DNA from: Saprospiraceae bacterium
GTDB lineage: Bacteria > Bacteroidota > Bacteroidia > Chitinophagales > Saprospiraceae
Assembly: GCA_020630495.1 (NCBI GenBank)
Contig: JAHDBH010000020.1
Coordinates: 1-39,840, forward strand
DNA: 39,840 bases
Direction of reading: 5' to 3'
The notes under the pieces were generated by a model that was not told where the DNA came from, did not search any database, and saw only the letters and a list, made by a program, of their open reading frames with translations. Made by a program: the position numbers and the translations under genes. Each line of letters starts with the position of its first letter. Within the stretch, counting starts at the first letter, position 1. Below, one piece after another: positions 27,085 through 36,138 of the stretch.

Positions 27085-27738
27085 ATGTTTACCGCGCCTA
27101 TAGATCCCATGTATGATTGGGATACGTACGCCCTCGTCGACATGAGCAAGTCATGTACAGATCTCTCTGATGTCGACACATCTGATCGTCATCAAGTGCA
27201 GGAGTATCTTGACCACCAAAGACTCACAGCGGGTCGTCCCGTGCTCTATGGTGGATACTTGGAGCAGAGATCTATTTATGATCGCAGCGATATTTTTTCG
27301 GATGGCGGCTTTCGCCGAAATGTACATCTCGGCCTAGACATATGGATCAATGATGGTACCACTGTCCACGCTATTGCGGATGGATATATCTACGGCCAAG
27401 CAGTCAACGCTGGACGAGGAAACTACGGCCCCACGATAATCATGAAGCATGAGTGCCATGAGCGAGGCATATTCTTCGCTCTCTATGGTCATCTGGACGA
27501 GGTCGGCAGATATAAGCTTGGAGATAAGATACGCATGGGACAAAAGATCGCTCGGCTGGGAAGCCCTGAGGTGAATGGCGATTATCCGCCACATCTTCAC
27601 TTGCAGATCATAAAAGACCTCCATGGCGCTGCCCATGACTACCCCGGTGTATGCTCAGAAAATCATGTAGCTGGTATGAGTGCTAACTGCCCTGACCCGC
27701 TTAAGTACATATGGCTGCCTCCTAAGATTGCTCGCTAA
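27085..27738 (+). CDS. M23-family peptidase domain protein without signal peptide
   Basis: A 217-residue protein with the LytM/M23 zinc site complete: H81 and D85 in NVHLGLDIW, H136 in LYGHLDEV, H170 and H172 in PPHLHLQI. Core strands DGTTVHAIADGYIYG and LGDKIRMGQKIARLGSP fit the family. No signal peptide, membrane segment or lipobox is present at any available start, which is unusual because most M23 enzymes cut peptidoglycan outside the cytoplasm. Similar signal-less M23 domains occur in cytoplasmic fusion proteins with kinase-like and aminotransferase domains, so a non-cell-wall role is possible. It starts 18 bp after the acyl-CoA dehydrogenase gene, suggesting co-transcription. Confidence 0.82.
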   Translation: MFTAPIDPMYDWDTYALVDMSKSCTDLSDVDTSDRHQVQEYLDHQRLTAGRPVLYGGYLEQRSIYDRSDIFSDGGFRRNVHLGLDIWINDGTTVHAIADGYIYGQAVNAGRGNYGPTIIMKHECHERGIFFALYGHLDEVGRYKLGDKIRMGQKIARLGSPEVNGDYPPHLHLQIIKDLHGAAHDYPGVCSENHVAGMSANCPDPLKYIWLPPKIAR

Positions 27739-27813
27739 GGCTGACAGCTACAACTGGGGATTATGCCCACGGTCCGCCTACCTCTCAAGTCTCGCACGCA
27801 GGCCTCTCGTCGA

Positions 27814-28857
27814 CTATCTCACCTCAAGCATCTGTCTATCGACGATAAAGCTGTAGGTCATATCATTGAGACTTAGCCCATTTACCTCAGTATTCCAGGC
27901 ACCATGACCAGCACCGACTAGTGGTACGAGCTCACTATATATTCCTAGTGAATCGTAGATTTCCTTCAGATCAGTGGCTTCTGAATAAGGCGTGGAAGGA
28001 TTGATATCATCAGTGCCATGGGCCATGAAAAGTTCTGGATCATCGCGGTCATAGAGATTGACACCATAGATCGCTTCGTACAACTCTATTTTTATATCCG
28101 CACCCCAGTAATAGACCATGCTTTTTACATCATAGGACTCCGCTAGACGGGTAGAAGATAAAGTGGGATCATCTGCGATTGTCACTTCGTCTCTGAAATG
28201 ATCTTCATCGGATATTCCCAGGGCGATCGCCGAGATAGCTCCGGCCGAAGCCCCACCTACAGTAATATAGTCCGTATCAATGCTGTAGGATGTGGCGTGA
28301 GCAGCGAGCCATCGCATGGCTGCCTTAGCATCCCTCTGGGCGGTATATATAGCGATACTCGTCTGCACATCCGCAGGCGACATAGCAAATTGTAAAGAAT
28401 AGTCTATCCACTCATCTGGTGCAAAACCCTTGTAGTACCCGAGCACGTCCTCGCGAGACATACCTGCTATCACACCCATTTCTTCCGTAGTCCTATAATC
28501 TATGGATGCAAACACCCAACCCCTGGAAGCAAAGTAATTTGCCATGTTCACAATTTCTGGCTTTGTCTTCGTGCCACCTTGAAAACCACCACCATGAATA
28601 AACATGATGACTGGTCTAGACTGAGCGTCATTCTCAGGGTAGTATACATCCATTACTAAGGAGACAGGTGTCGGGGAAGTATTCGCACCATTATATCCCA
28701 AGCCCTCAGCATAGACAATATCCTCATCCACTGCGACTGCATAGGACGATTGAGACTTTACTATAGGAGATATTTCCTCGGGATTAGGTTCTTCTTCATT
28801 GCATGAAAAACATATGACAAGTGCCGTGGATAGTAAGATGTAGACGACTTTATGCAT
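27814..28857 (-). CDS. Alpha/beta-hydrolase carboxylesterase-like lipoprotein
   Basis: A 347-residue lipoprotein (signal MHKVVYILLSTALVICFSC, Cys 19, then NEEEPN). It belongs to the HSL/BD-FAE-like carboxylesterase group: oxyanion motif FIHGGGFQGGT (87-96), nucleophile S204 in VGGASAGAIS, Asp 283 or 284 in HGTDDINPS, and H318 in GAGHGAWN. A segment of about 50 residues between the oxyanion loop and the nucleophile (MGVIAGMSREDVLGYYKGFAPDEWIDYSLQFAMSP) is an insert over the minimal fold and may form a lid. ATG at 28857 is chosen because the longer frame begins with TTG at 28902 and would bury the signal. It is convergent with the M23 gene. Substrate unknown. Confidence 0.83.
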   Translation of the reverse strand: MHKVVYILLSTALVICFSCNEEEPNPEEISPIVKSQSSYAVAVDEDIVYAEGLGYNGANTSPTPVSLVMDVYYPENDAQSRPVIMFIHGGGFQGGTKTKPEIVNMANYFASRGWVFASIDYRTTEEMGVIAGMSREDVLGYYKGFAPDEWIDYSLQFAMSPADVQTSIAIYTAQRDAKAAMRWLAAHATSYSIDTDYITVGGASAGAISAIALGISDEDHFRDEVTIADDPTLSSTRLAESYDVKSMVYYWGADIKIELYEAIYGVNLYDRDDPELFMAHGTDDINPSTPYSEATDLKEIYDSLGIYSELVPLVGAGHGAWNTEVNGLSLNDMTYSFIVDRQMLEVR

Positions 28858-28915
28858 TCGTGAATTTTTTTTCGTATCGTGGTGAGTAGACTCAGGAACC
28901 AAATGCCATCAGAAC

Positions 28916-28940
28916 CCGATTGACTTTTAACGAGAATCGG
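28916..28940. repeat. Short inverted repeat upstream of the carboxylesterase gene
   Basis: CCGATT (28916-28921) and AATCGG (28935-28940) form a perfect 6-bp inverted repeat with a 13-base loop in the 197-bp gap between two - strand genes. No U-run follows on either strand. The rest of the gap holds only a tandem of CTGAGAT-type words (about 28941-28960) and no recognised promoter. Function unknown. Confidence 0.3.
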
Positions 28941-29054
28941 CTGAGATCATGTCTGAGATAGTGTAGTAATTCATGCTGTGATATACACTTTAGTAGAGAC
29001 TAGAGACCCATCAATCTGCTGATTGCCATACTGCCCGGTGCATTCTGGCAGGCA

Positions 29055-30185
29055 CTAAGGTCTGATGACGACAAGTCGCTTAGTTCTCATAGGCTTGCCC
29101 TCTGTGGTAAGCACGCTGTAGTAGTAGCTTCCTCGAGGTAGATGGCTTATATCTACCACGACACTATCGCTGGCGTCAAAATTGTGCTCTCTACGATACA
29201 CATCTTGGCCAAGTACATCAAATATCCTGAAGGTAAAGCGACCACTGAGATTTTTTAGAGACACCTTGACTTTATCTATTGCTGGATTAGGATATACAAA
29301 TACATCTGGCTTGCCACCATCCACACTCACCGTAGAGGTGAGGATACCCTCAGACTTATAAGTCACGCTGAGAGCATTACCTTCTGCGTCCGTGATGATC
29401 CTCGCAATAGGCTCTTTAATCCCTTCTGCAAGAAACTGCTGCGTATAGCTCGTATCCTGTCCGAGCAAGCCAGGCAGTAATTCATCCAGTAGCGAAGAGA
29501 CATCTACCCATGGGAAGATGCCCAACTTGATTTCTACACGAGTGTCGCGCATCTCTACAATGTTTTCGCGTAGCACTTCGTAGTCTGCACCAGGAATCTG
29601 GATAGTTCCCCACGCATCTATAGTACTCGTCTGATCTATAGATATCCTGAAGCGGATAGAGTCAAATACTATGTCGCCTGGTATCTCTGTCACAAGAGAA
29701 TCCGGGAGATCTTCGTAGGCTGCTGGCACTACAAGTTCTGTGGATTGCGAAAATTCCTGCTCGTAGCGCACGTCCGCTCGCTGAGTGACGTATGGGACCT
29801 CGTACCTTGCCGTCACATTGAGAAAACTCGCTTCATCAACTCTACCTCTGAAGCCAAGATCCGCAACTTGCGATCCAGCCTTGAGTAAATAATTTTCGAC
29901 GCTATCAGCCAGATTGACTAGAAGATTAGCTGAGGGAAATTCTTCCATAAATGCGCCATCTTCCGCATCTCGCACTATAGTCTCACTGATGAGGCCACTT
30001 GTGAGTCCCGAGTAGTCCCATGACTGATCTGGACCAGGCGCTGTAGTGATGACATCAGCCACGATAAAATCATTTTGCACACGCAGTGTGTCACCCACCT
30101 CTATAAGAGAAGCCTCCGTGATGGTAATCTGAGCGCTGAGCGCACCCGTGGCTAGCAGAAGCAGGCTGAGTACAAAATTTTTCAT
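29055..30185 (-). CDS. Secreted protein with T9SS type A sorting domain, function unknown
   Basis: A 376-residue protein with signal peptide MKNFVLSLLLLATGALSAQ and a C-terminal T9SS type A sorting domain from about residue 300 (PDVFVYPNPAIDKVKVSLKNLSG, then VVVDISHLPRGSYYYSVLTTEGK and the basic end MRTKRLVVIRP). The central 270 residues have no domain I recognise; they are rich in beta strands (TITEASLIEVGDTLRVQNDFIVADVITTAPGPDQSWDYSGL) and resemble uncharacterised secreted proteins of Bacteroidota. ATG at 30185 is chosen since it opens a standard signal peptide; the longer frame starts with TTG at 30230. It should be exported to the surface. It lies downstream of the ABC exporter on the same strand with a 121-bp gap. 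Confidence 0.85.
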   Translation of the reverse strand: MKNFVLSLLLLATGALSAQITITEASLIEVGDTLRVQNDFIVADVITTAPGPDQSWDYSGLTSGLISETIVRDAEDGAFMEEFPSANLLVNLADSVENYLLKAGSQVADLGFRGRVDEASFLNVTARYEVPYVTQRADVRYEQEFSQSTELVVPAAYEDLPDSLVTEIPGDIVFDSIRFRISIDQTSTIDAWGTIQIPGADYEVLRENIVEMRDTRVEIKLGIFPWVDVSSLLDELLPGLLGQDTSYTQQFLAEGIKEPIARIITDAEGNALSVTYKSEGILTSTVSVDGGKPDVFVYPNPAIDKVKVSLKNLSGRFTFRIFDVLGQDVYRREHNFDASDSVVVDISHLPRGSYYYSVLTTEGKPMRTKRLVVIRP

Positions 30186-30188
30186 ATG

Positions 30189-30196
30189 CAAAATTA
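30189..30196 (-). promoter_or_regulatory. TAnnTTTG match immediately before the T9SS protein gene
   Basis: The - strand reads TAATTTTG, an exact -7 consensus match, but it ends only three bases before the ATG at 30185. If used, transcription would start at or next to the start codon and give a leaderless mRNA. The -33 element is not at proper distance, so this may be a chance match. Confidence 0.25.
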
Positions 30197-30306
30197 CTAT
30201 AATATATAAAAGACTGTCTACTCGGTACAAAACAAAGCTCCCGAGGTTGGCACATCTCTCTTTACCACGTCTAAAGGTACTGACAATTTTCTTGACATCC
30301 TATCAT

Positions 30307-32136
30307 TTACTCTGCTGTAAAAGCCTGGAAGTCGACGAATTGTCTGTATTTGCCGTCCATGGCTAGTAATTCCTCATGTGTTCCGCGCTCGATTACCTGA
30401 CCTTCTTCTAGGATCAGGATCTCATCAGCCTTATAGATCGTAGATAGTCTATGGGCTATGACCAGAGTCGTCCGGTCGCTCATCACAGCATCAAGAGCGG
30501 CCTGTACTAGGTGTTCTGACTCTGAGTCTAGAGCAGATGTAGCTTCATCGAGGATGAGGAGCGGAGGATTTTTGAGTATGGCTCTAGCGATACTGAGTCG
30601 CTGTCTCTGTCCGCCGCTCAGTTTCATCCCGCGATCTCCTATGACCGTCTCGTACCCTGCTTCAGTGGCCGTGATGAAGTCGTGAGCATTCGCAGCGCGA
30701 GCGGCTTGTATAATTTGCTCCTCTGTGTAATTGCCTCCTAGTGTGATATTTCTCTTGATGGAATCGTGAAAGAGTATGGGATCCTGGGACACGATGCCCA
30801 TGAGACTCCTTAGATCTGTCAGTTTCCAGTCGCTGATGTCTTGATCATTGATCCTTATAGATCCTCTAGTGACATCGTAAAATCTGGGTATGAGATCAGC
30901 TATGGTGCTCTTTCCTGCTCCGCTAGAGCCTACGAGTGCTATACACTTACCTGCATTGATGGTGAAGCTCACTTCTCGCAGTACCCACAGATCGCTCGAT
31001 GGATAGCGAAACCACACGTCTTGAAGCTGGAGCGTGGTGGCTGAGCCGGGCGAGCTTGTTGGCATTTGCGCGACAGCGCCATCCTCCTCCATTTCCTGTG
31101 CTAAGAGAGCTTCTACACGATCCAGCCCTCCCATCCCCTTCTGGATGTTGTAATAGGCTGAGGAGAAATTTTTAGCCGGCTCGATCACAAAGTAAAATGC
31201 CATGATGAAGCTCATAAATGTGGGTGCATCAAGATCCGTAGAAAACACCATCTGCCCCCCATACCATAGGAGTAAGGCCACCACAGAGATACCCATCACT
31301 TCTGTCAATGGCGAACTTAGATCACGCCGCCTGAGTATCCGTGTCATAATCTGGCGGTACCCGTCATTCAGCTCGTCAAAGCGTCTAGATACAAATCCCT
31401 CCGCACCGTAGGCTTTGACCACACGCATACCGCTCAGTGTCTCATCAGTGATGGAGACGAGCTCTCCGAGTTGATTCTGCGCACGGCGAGATTTCTTCTT
31501 CAGCGTGCGTGAAATACTTCCTATCAAAAATGTAATTACCAACATCAATACAAATACAAACAAGCACAGATGCGGACTGATAAATAGCATATATAGCAGC
31601 GCCCCGACGAGGATAAATGGCTCTCTGAAGACGAACATGATGACGGAGATCATGCTGTTTTCTACGAGCTGTATATCATTGGTGATGCGAGATAGTAGAT
31701 CTCCTTTGCGCTCGTCAGAGTAGTAGCTCATAGGCAGAGCGAGCATGCGCTCATACATGGCTTTGCGGATATCACGCACCATACCATTTCTCACAGGTAT
31801 GAGGCAGTAATGACCGATATAGCGAAAGAGATTTTTCATGGCAAACATCAGCACCAGAGCACAGCAGACCATCAGCAGCGCGCGACTCTGGGGGTACTCC
31901 ATCACGTACTCCGCAAACTGATACTTGAGGTGGGTACTGAGATTTCCTAGACCCAGCGCCTCTGTGGGCTTCTCGATCTGATCGTATCCCTCATAGAAAA
32001 GCAAGTGCAACACAGGCTGCAATAATGGTATGCTGAATACTGTGAAGGCCGCCATCAGTATCTGCGAGATGATGCTCAGTAGCAGCCATCCTCTGTAGGG
32101 CTTCACCCATCGCAGTAATCTGAAAAAACTCTTCAT
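30307..32136 (-). CDS. MsbA-like ABC transporter, fused permease and ATPase
   Basis: A 609-residue exporter half-transporter. Six membrane helices occupy about 15-325 (first at 16-45, then 86-111, 162-182, 187-206, 279-296 and 305-325 approximately). The ATPase begins near 368 with Walker A GSSGAGKS at 403-410, Q-loop SQDP, signature LSGGQ at 506-510, Walker B LLILDE at 526-531 and the H-loop His in VIAHRLST. This is the lipid A/multidrug exporter type (MsbA family), acting as a homodimer in the inner membrane; the substrate cannot be assigned, and many Bacteroidota carry such a gene as their MsbA. It follows accC by 128 bp on the same strand. Confidence 0.9.
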   Translation of the reverse strand: MKSFFRLLRWVKPYRGWLLLSIISQILMAAFTVFSIPLLQPVLHLLFYEGYDQIEKPTEALGLGNLSTHLKYQFAEYVMEYPQSRALLMVCCALVLMFAMKNLFRYIGHYCLIPVRNGMVRDIRKAMYERMLALPMSYYSDERKGDLLSRITNDIQLVENSMISVIMFVFREPFILVGALLYMLFISPHLCLFVFVLMLVITFLIGSISRTLKKKSRRAQNQLGELVSITDETLSGMRVVKAYGAEGFVSRRFDELNDGYRQIMTRILRRRDLSSPLTEVMGISVVALLLWYGGQMVFSTDLDAPTFMSFIMAFYFVIEPAKNFSSAYYNIQKGMGGLDRVEALLAQEMEEDGAVAQMPTSSPGSATTLQLQDVWFRYPSSDLWVLREVSFTINAGKCIALVGSSGAGKSTIADLIPRFYDVTRGSIRINDQDISDWKLTDLRSLMGIVSQDPILFHDSIKRNITLGGNYTEEQIIQAARAANAHDFITATEAGYETVIGDRGMKLSGGQRQRLSIARAILKNPPLLILDEATSALDSESEHLVQAALDAVMSDRTTLVIAHRLSTIYKADEILILEEGQVIERGTHEELLAMDGKYRQFVDFQAFTAE

Positions 32137-32264
32137 ATATCTTGGGCTAACACCGCAAAGCGCTTAATCGTTGTCTCGCAGAGACGTACCTAGCGCTCTC
32201 ACGCCAGAGATCAATGGCACGTGGGTACGATACAGGTGCGGTCTTTCGACCAAATGTCTACAGG

Positions 32265-33626
32265 CTATTTATCCAAGTATTTCTTGACCTTATCAAAGTC
32301 AAAATCTGCGAGAAATCCTGTGTGAACACCTTCGCCATTAAATTTCTCCTCATTCATGATAGCCTTGTGAAATGGCACTGTGGTATGTATGCCCTCTACG
32401 ATAAATTCATCGAGTGCGCGCTTCATCTTAGTGATGCATTCCTTGCGAGTCTGTGCCTTGCATATGAGCTTAGCGATCATACTATCATAGTAGGGAGGCA
32501 CGGCATATCCAGCATAGACATGTGTGTCCACTCGCACTCCATGGCCTTTGGGACTATGAAAAGACTTGATCAGACCTGGCGATGGTCGGAAATCATTGAG
32601 TGAGTCCTCAGCATTGATACGCACCTCTATGGCGTGGAGCTGCGGATAGTAATTCTTCCCTGATATCTTGATACCAGCAGCAATTTTGATCTGTTCTTTG
32701 ATGAGGTCATGGTCTATGACCTCCTCTGTCACGGGATGTTCTACCTGGATACGGGTATTCATCTCCATGAAGTAAAAGTTTCTATGCTTGTCTACGAGAA
32801 ACTCTACGGTTCCCACGCCTTCATAGTTAATAGACTTACCAGCATCTATGGCTGCTTGGCCCATTTTTTCTCGTAGCTCATCTGTCATGAAAGGGCTGGG
32901 GCTCTCCTCCAGGAGCTTCTGGTGTCTGCGCTGTAAGCTGCAATCCCGCTCGCTCATGTGCGCCACCGTACCGTACTGGTCTCCCACGATCTGGAACTCT
33001 ATGTGGCGCGGCTCCTCTACAAATTTCTCGATGTAGATGCCATCATTGCCAAAGGACGCTTTGGCCTCTTGACGGGCCATGTTCCATTGATTTTCGAAGT
33101 CTTCTGCTTTCCATACGATCCGCATCCCTTTGCCACCACCGCCAGCTGTGGCTTTGATGATGACTGGATAGCCTATTTTTTTGGATATTTCTAGGCCTTT
33201 CTTCACATCAGCTACTAGACCATCAGAGCCAGGCACTACGGGTACATTGGCAGCGATCATGGTTTCCTTGGCCGTTACCTTGTCTCCCATCTGCTGGATC
33301 ATGGATGCGCTCGGGCCGATAAACTTGACACCGTAGCTCTCGCATACCTCCGCAAAGTCTGCATTTTCTGCGAGGAAGCCATAGCCAGGATGCACGGCAT
33401 CAGCATTGGTAATCTCTACCGCCGCCATGATCTTGGATATGTCTAGATAAGACTGCGCCGAACTGGGTGGTCCTATGCATACAGCCTCATCAGCAAATCT
33501 CACGTGGAGGCTTTCTTTATCAGCGGTGCTGTAGACAGCTACGGTGCTGATTCCCATTTCCTTACACGTACGGATGATACGCAGAGCGATCTCACCTCTA
33601 TTGGCAATCAATATCTTCTTAAACAT
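32265..33626 (-). CDS. accC: Acetyl-CoA carboxylase, biotin carboxylase subunit
   Basis: A 453-residue biotin carboxylase, which carboxylates biotin on AccB with bicarbonate and ATP in the first step of fatty-acid synthesis. N-terminal [26 protein letters not shown] is canonical; other motifs are [10 protein letters not shown] (79-88), the ATP-grasp glycine loop [11 protein letters not shown] (158-168), HIEFQIVGD (208-216), [16 protein letters not shown] (226-241) and [16 protein letters not shown] (286-301) with metal and catalytic residues. Length is normal. It starts 25 bp after accB and ends the fabH-efp-accB-accC cluster. Confidence 0.96.
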   Translation of the reverse strand: MFKKILIANRGEIALRIIRTCKEMGISTVAVYSTADKESLHVRFADEAVCIGPPSSAQSYLDISKIMAAVEITNADAVHPGYGFLAENADFAEVCESYGVKFIGPSASMIQQMGDKVTAKETMIAANVPVVPGSDGLVADVKKGLEISKKIGYPVIIKATAGGGGKGMRIVWKAEDFENQWNMARQEAKASFGNDGIYIEKFVEEPRHIEFQIVGDQYGTVAHMSERDCSLQRRHQKLLEESPSPFMTDELREKMGQAAIDAGKSINYEGVGTVEFLVDKHRNFYFMEMNTRIQVEHPVTEEVIDHDLIKEQIKIAAGIKISGKNYYPQLHAIEVRINAEDSLNDFRPSPGLIKSFHSPKGHGVRVDTHVYAGYAVPPYYDSMIAKLICKAQTRKECITKMKRALDEFIVEGIHTTVPFHKAIMNEEKFNGEGVHTGFLADFDFDKVKKYLDK

Positions 33627-33651
33627 GAGCTTAGGGTCTGGTGAGAAATAC

Positions 33652-34161
33652 TTATCCCGCAGGATCTACGAGAAAGAGCACTTGATCATACTCTACGGGA
33701 CTGGCGTCCTCAAGCATGACCTTGACCACAGTTCCTGATACCTCTGATTCTATCTCATTGAATAGTTTCATGGCTTCTACGATACACACAGTATCACCTT
33801 CGCTGATAGAGTCTCCTACCTTAGCGTAAGGTGGCTTATCAGGAGAGCTGGATCTATAGAATGTACCTACGATAGGGCTCCTGATCTCTAGGAGGCCCTC
33901 TGAGCTATCACTCACTGGTGCTGCTTCTTGCTCACTAGCGGGTGTGTTACTCGCGCTAGCCGCTGCTGATGGTGAGGGTACAGGTGCGGAAGCAGGAGCA
34001 CTCATCTGACTTGGAGCGGCGATGACAGTAGTATCTCCTCCAGACTTCTGGTAGAGATCTGTACGGATACTGATATCAACATCCTTAGTCTTCATCTTAA
34101 ATTCAGACAGATTGGCCTTGGTGATCATGCGGATCAGCGACTGTATATCTTTTAGATTCAT
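33652..34161 (-). CDS. accB: Acetyl-CoA carboxylase, biotin carboxyl carrier protein
   Basis: A 169-residue carrier protein. Residues 1-40 form the AccB N-terminal region ([32 protein letters not shown]), residues about 45-90 are an Ala/Pro/Ser-rich flexible linker, and about 91-167 form the biotinyl domain with the target lysine K132 in the motif EAMKLFNEI. The family thumb sequence [24 protein letters not shown] precedes it. It carries carboxybiotin between AccC and the carboxyltransferase AccAD (not in the window). It lies 45 bp after efp and 25 bp before accC. Confidence 0.95.
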   Translation of the reverse strand: MNLKDIQSLIRMITKANLSEFKMKTKDVDISIRTDLYQKSGGDTTVIAAPSQMSAPASAPVPSPSAAASASNTPASEQEAAPVSDSSEGLLEIRSPIVGTFYRSSSPDKPPYAKVGDSISEGDTVCIVEAMKLFNEIESEVSGTVVKVMLEDASPVEYDQVLFLVDPAG

Positions 34162-34206
34162 GTCTTTCGTTTGTGAGTGGTTGGTGAAGTGGGGACTGGT
34201 ATCGGA

Positions 34207-34773
34207 TTATTCTTTGACTCGCTCGTGGTAGGAGCCACTGGTGGTCTCCACGCGCACTAGGTCACCTTCATTGATGAACAGCGGCACGCGCACCTCAGCT
34301 CCTGTCTCTAAGCGGGCAGGCTTATTAGCATTGGTGGCAGTATCTCCTTTGAGTCCAGGCTCGGTATACTCGACTCGTAGATCGACATACTTAGGAAGCT
34401 CGATGGTCAGGGGTATTTCTTTTTCGGAGTGGTACAGCATTTCCACCTTTTCGCCTTCTTTGATGAGCTTGGGCTGATCCATCATCTCTTCTTGGATGGT
34501 AACTTGATCGTAGGTCTCCTCATTCATGAAGTGATATCCACTCTCGTCGCTGTAGAGAAACTGAAATTTCCTTCTTTCTATCCTTACAGGAAAGATCTTG
34601 TGACCTGCCGGCCATGTATTGTCCAGGACTTTACCTGTGGTGAGGCTCTTGATCTTGGTCCTGACAAATGCAGGGCCCTTACCTGGCTTGACATGAAGAA
34701 ACTCTACTACCTTGTAGATATCATTATCGTAGTCAATGCAGAGTCCATTCTTTATTTCGGAAGTTGATGCCAT
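34207..34773 (-). CDS. efp: Translation elongation factor P
   Basis: A 188-residue EF-P that relieves ribosome stalling at polyproline stretches. The three-domain length is normal. The N-terminal loop reads VKPGKGPAF with K32 at the tip, the position modified in many bacteria (for example beta-lysylation); no modification enzyme is visible in the window. Domains II and III include RIERRKFQFLYSDESGYHFMNEETYDQ and the EF-P signature TEPGLKGDTATNANKPARLETGAEVRVPLFINEGDLVRVET. It lies between fabH (42 bp) and accB (45 bp), an arrangement seen widely in Bacteroidota and Firmicutes. Confidence 0.96.
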   Translation of the reverse strand: MASTSEIKNGLCIDYDNDIYKVVEFLHVKPGKGPAFVRTKIKSLTTGKVLDNTWPAGHKIFPVRIERRKFQFLYSDESGYHFMNEETYDQVTIQEEMMDQPKLIKEGEKVEMLYHSEKEIPLTIELPKYVDLRVEYTEPGLKGDTATNANKPARLETGAEVRVPLFINEGDLVRVETTSGSYHERVKE

Positions 34774-34815
34774 ATGCTTAGCTTTTGTGCGGGGGCAAAG
34801 ATAGCGATTGTGGCC

Positions 34816-35802
34816 CTAGGACCACTTGAGATAAGTAGCGCCCCAGGTATATCCACCACCAAATGCCGTAAGTATGATCTGATCATTTTTCCTAAGCTGG
34901 TCTTCGTACTGCCACAGGCATAGTGGGAGGGTCGCGGCAGTGGTATTTCCATACTTTTCTATAGTCACCATGACTTTGTCCATAGAGATATCTGCCATGG
35001 ACGCCACAGTCGAGATGATCCGCAAATTGGCTTGATGAGGTACGAGCCACGCCAGACTATCTTGGGTGATGGCATTGCGCTCCATCACTGTCTGTACAGC
35101 ACCCACCATACCGCTTACAGCTGCTTTGAATACCGTACGACCGTCCTGCTGTGCAAAGTGCTCACGATTAGCAACGGTCTCGGCTGTGGCAGGATACTTA
35201 GATCCGCCAGCTTTCTGAAAGAGAAATTCGCTACCAGATCCGTCACTGAGCAGCTCACTATCTATGATGCCCGTACCATCTTCTACGGGTTGCAGCAGCA
35301 CAGCGCCTGCGCCGTCTCCAAAGAGGATACATGTAGTGCGATCTGTATAGTCTACAATAGCGCTCATCTTATCCACGCCAAGTATAATTACATTCTTGCA
35401 GGCACCCGTCTGGACAAACTGCCGACCGATATTGAGCGCGTACAAGAAGCCAGAGCAAGCCGCATTCACATCAAATCCCCATCCGCTTGTAATGCCTACC
35501 TTATGTCTCACGATATTAGCCGTATCAGGGAATACGTAGTCTCCCGTGACGGTAGCGCATATGAGCAGATCTACCTGATCAGGCTGGAGGCCAGACTTCT
35601 CTAGGAGGCCTTTGACCGCTTGTTCACCCATGGTACTAGCACCCTTCCCCTCACCCTGGAGCACCCTGCGCTCACTGATACCCGTGCGCGAACGGATCCA
35701 CTCATCATTGGTATCTACCATCTTCTCTAGATCGTGATTCGTCACCACGTGCTCAGGGAGATAGCCATGCACAGCTGTAATACCTGCAGAAATATTTGTC
35801 AT
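34816..35802 (-). CDS. fabH: 3-oxoacyl-ACP synthase III (beta-ketoacyl-ACP synthase III)
   Basis: A 328-residue condensing enzyme that joins acetyl-CoA (or a branched primer) with malonyl-ACP to start fatty-acid synthesis. The triad is C116 in NAACSGFLYAL, H256 in WLVPHQANLRI and N286 in KYGNTTAATLPL. Other family blocks are DTNDEWIRSRTGISERR (30-46) and GDGAGAVLL. ATG at 35802 is preferred; a longer frame starting TTG at 35829 adds 9 unsupported residues. It heads the fabH-efp-accB-accC cluster; the rpmF and plsX genes that commonly precede fabH are not present here, and the next gene upstream is divergent. Confidence 0.95.
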   Translation of the reverse strand: MTNISAGITAVHGYLPEHVVTNHDLEKMVDTNDEWIRSRTGISERRVLQGEGKGASTMGEQAVKGLLEKSGLQPDQVDLLICATVTGDYVFPDTANIVRHKVGITSGWGFDVNAACSGFLYALNIGRQFVQTGACKNVIILGVDKMSAIVDYTDRTTCILFGDGAGAVLLQPVEDGTGIIDSELLSDGSGSEFLFQKAGGSKYPATAETVANREHFAQQDGRTVFKAAVSGMVGAVQTVMERNAITQDSLAWLVPHQANLRIISTVASMADISMDKVMVTIEKYGNTTAATLPLCLWQYEDQLRKNDQIILTAFGGGYTWGATYLKWS

Positions 35803-36138
35803 ATACCCGTCAATTGTTGGCGGCTTCAAAGGTAGACAATTCCCTCTGAGATTCCCATGAGCAGTTCAGACATAGTCCTGAGAAGCCAGCTTTGTATACT
35901 AGGCGCTAATGATCCTTAAGATGTACATAAGATCGGCTATGTCGGACACTAAAAGCATGGACTTGACTATTTTTACACCATACGTTCGCGATGCCTCAGC
36001 ATCTCATATTTTTTGAGCTCAGAGCAGGTCATCGACTCGCGCCTTGTGTTAAGATAACAATAAGGAAGCGAAGTTGGTACGGCTTTTGAATCGAAGTGTG
36101 TGATTACCTGATTGTTACACGTTCGTAAAACACACCAT
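35803..36138. other. Divergent intergenic region (336 bp) between fabH and the thioredoxin-SPOR gene
   Basis: No convincing coding frame or RNA gene is seen. It holds the candidate fabH -7 element near its left end. On the + side only a degenerate match is visible (TA, three T, TTTG at 36007-36015, one base too long), so the thioredoxin promoter is unassigned. The region is AT-richer around 35950-36070 (for example ATTTTTTGAG and TTAAGATAACAATAAGG). Confidence 0.5.
35827..35834 (-). promoter_or_regulatory. Candidate Bacteroidota -7 promoter element for the fabH-efp-accBC operon
   Basis: The - strand reads TACCTTTG, an exact TAnnTTTG match, ending 24 bases before the fabH ATG at 35802. No TTG or TTTG lies at the usual distance upstream, so support is from the -7 box and position only. 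Confidence 0.4.

Noticed and set aside
32185-32251. Two small hairpins between accC and the ABC exporter (GTCTC/GAGAC and GGTC/GACC)
   Set aside because: Stems of four to five pairs with no U-run on either strand; not enough to name a terminator.
32214-32603. 129-codon + strand open frame covering the end of accC
   Set aside because: It overlaps the conserved C-terminus of accC on the other strand; no upstream promoter or domain supports it.
35032-35604. 190-codon + strand open frame
   Set aside because: It is antisense to fabH, whose catalytic triad and length are complete, and its translation has no recognisable domain and an unusual composition.
35963-35986. TTGACT followed by TACGTT resembling a sigma-70 promoter
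   Set aside because: The spacer is only 12 bases and such promoters are not the main type in Bacteroidota.
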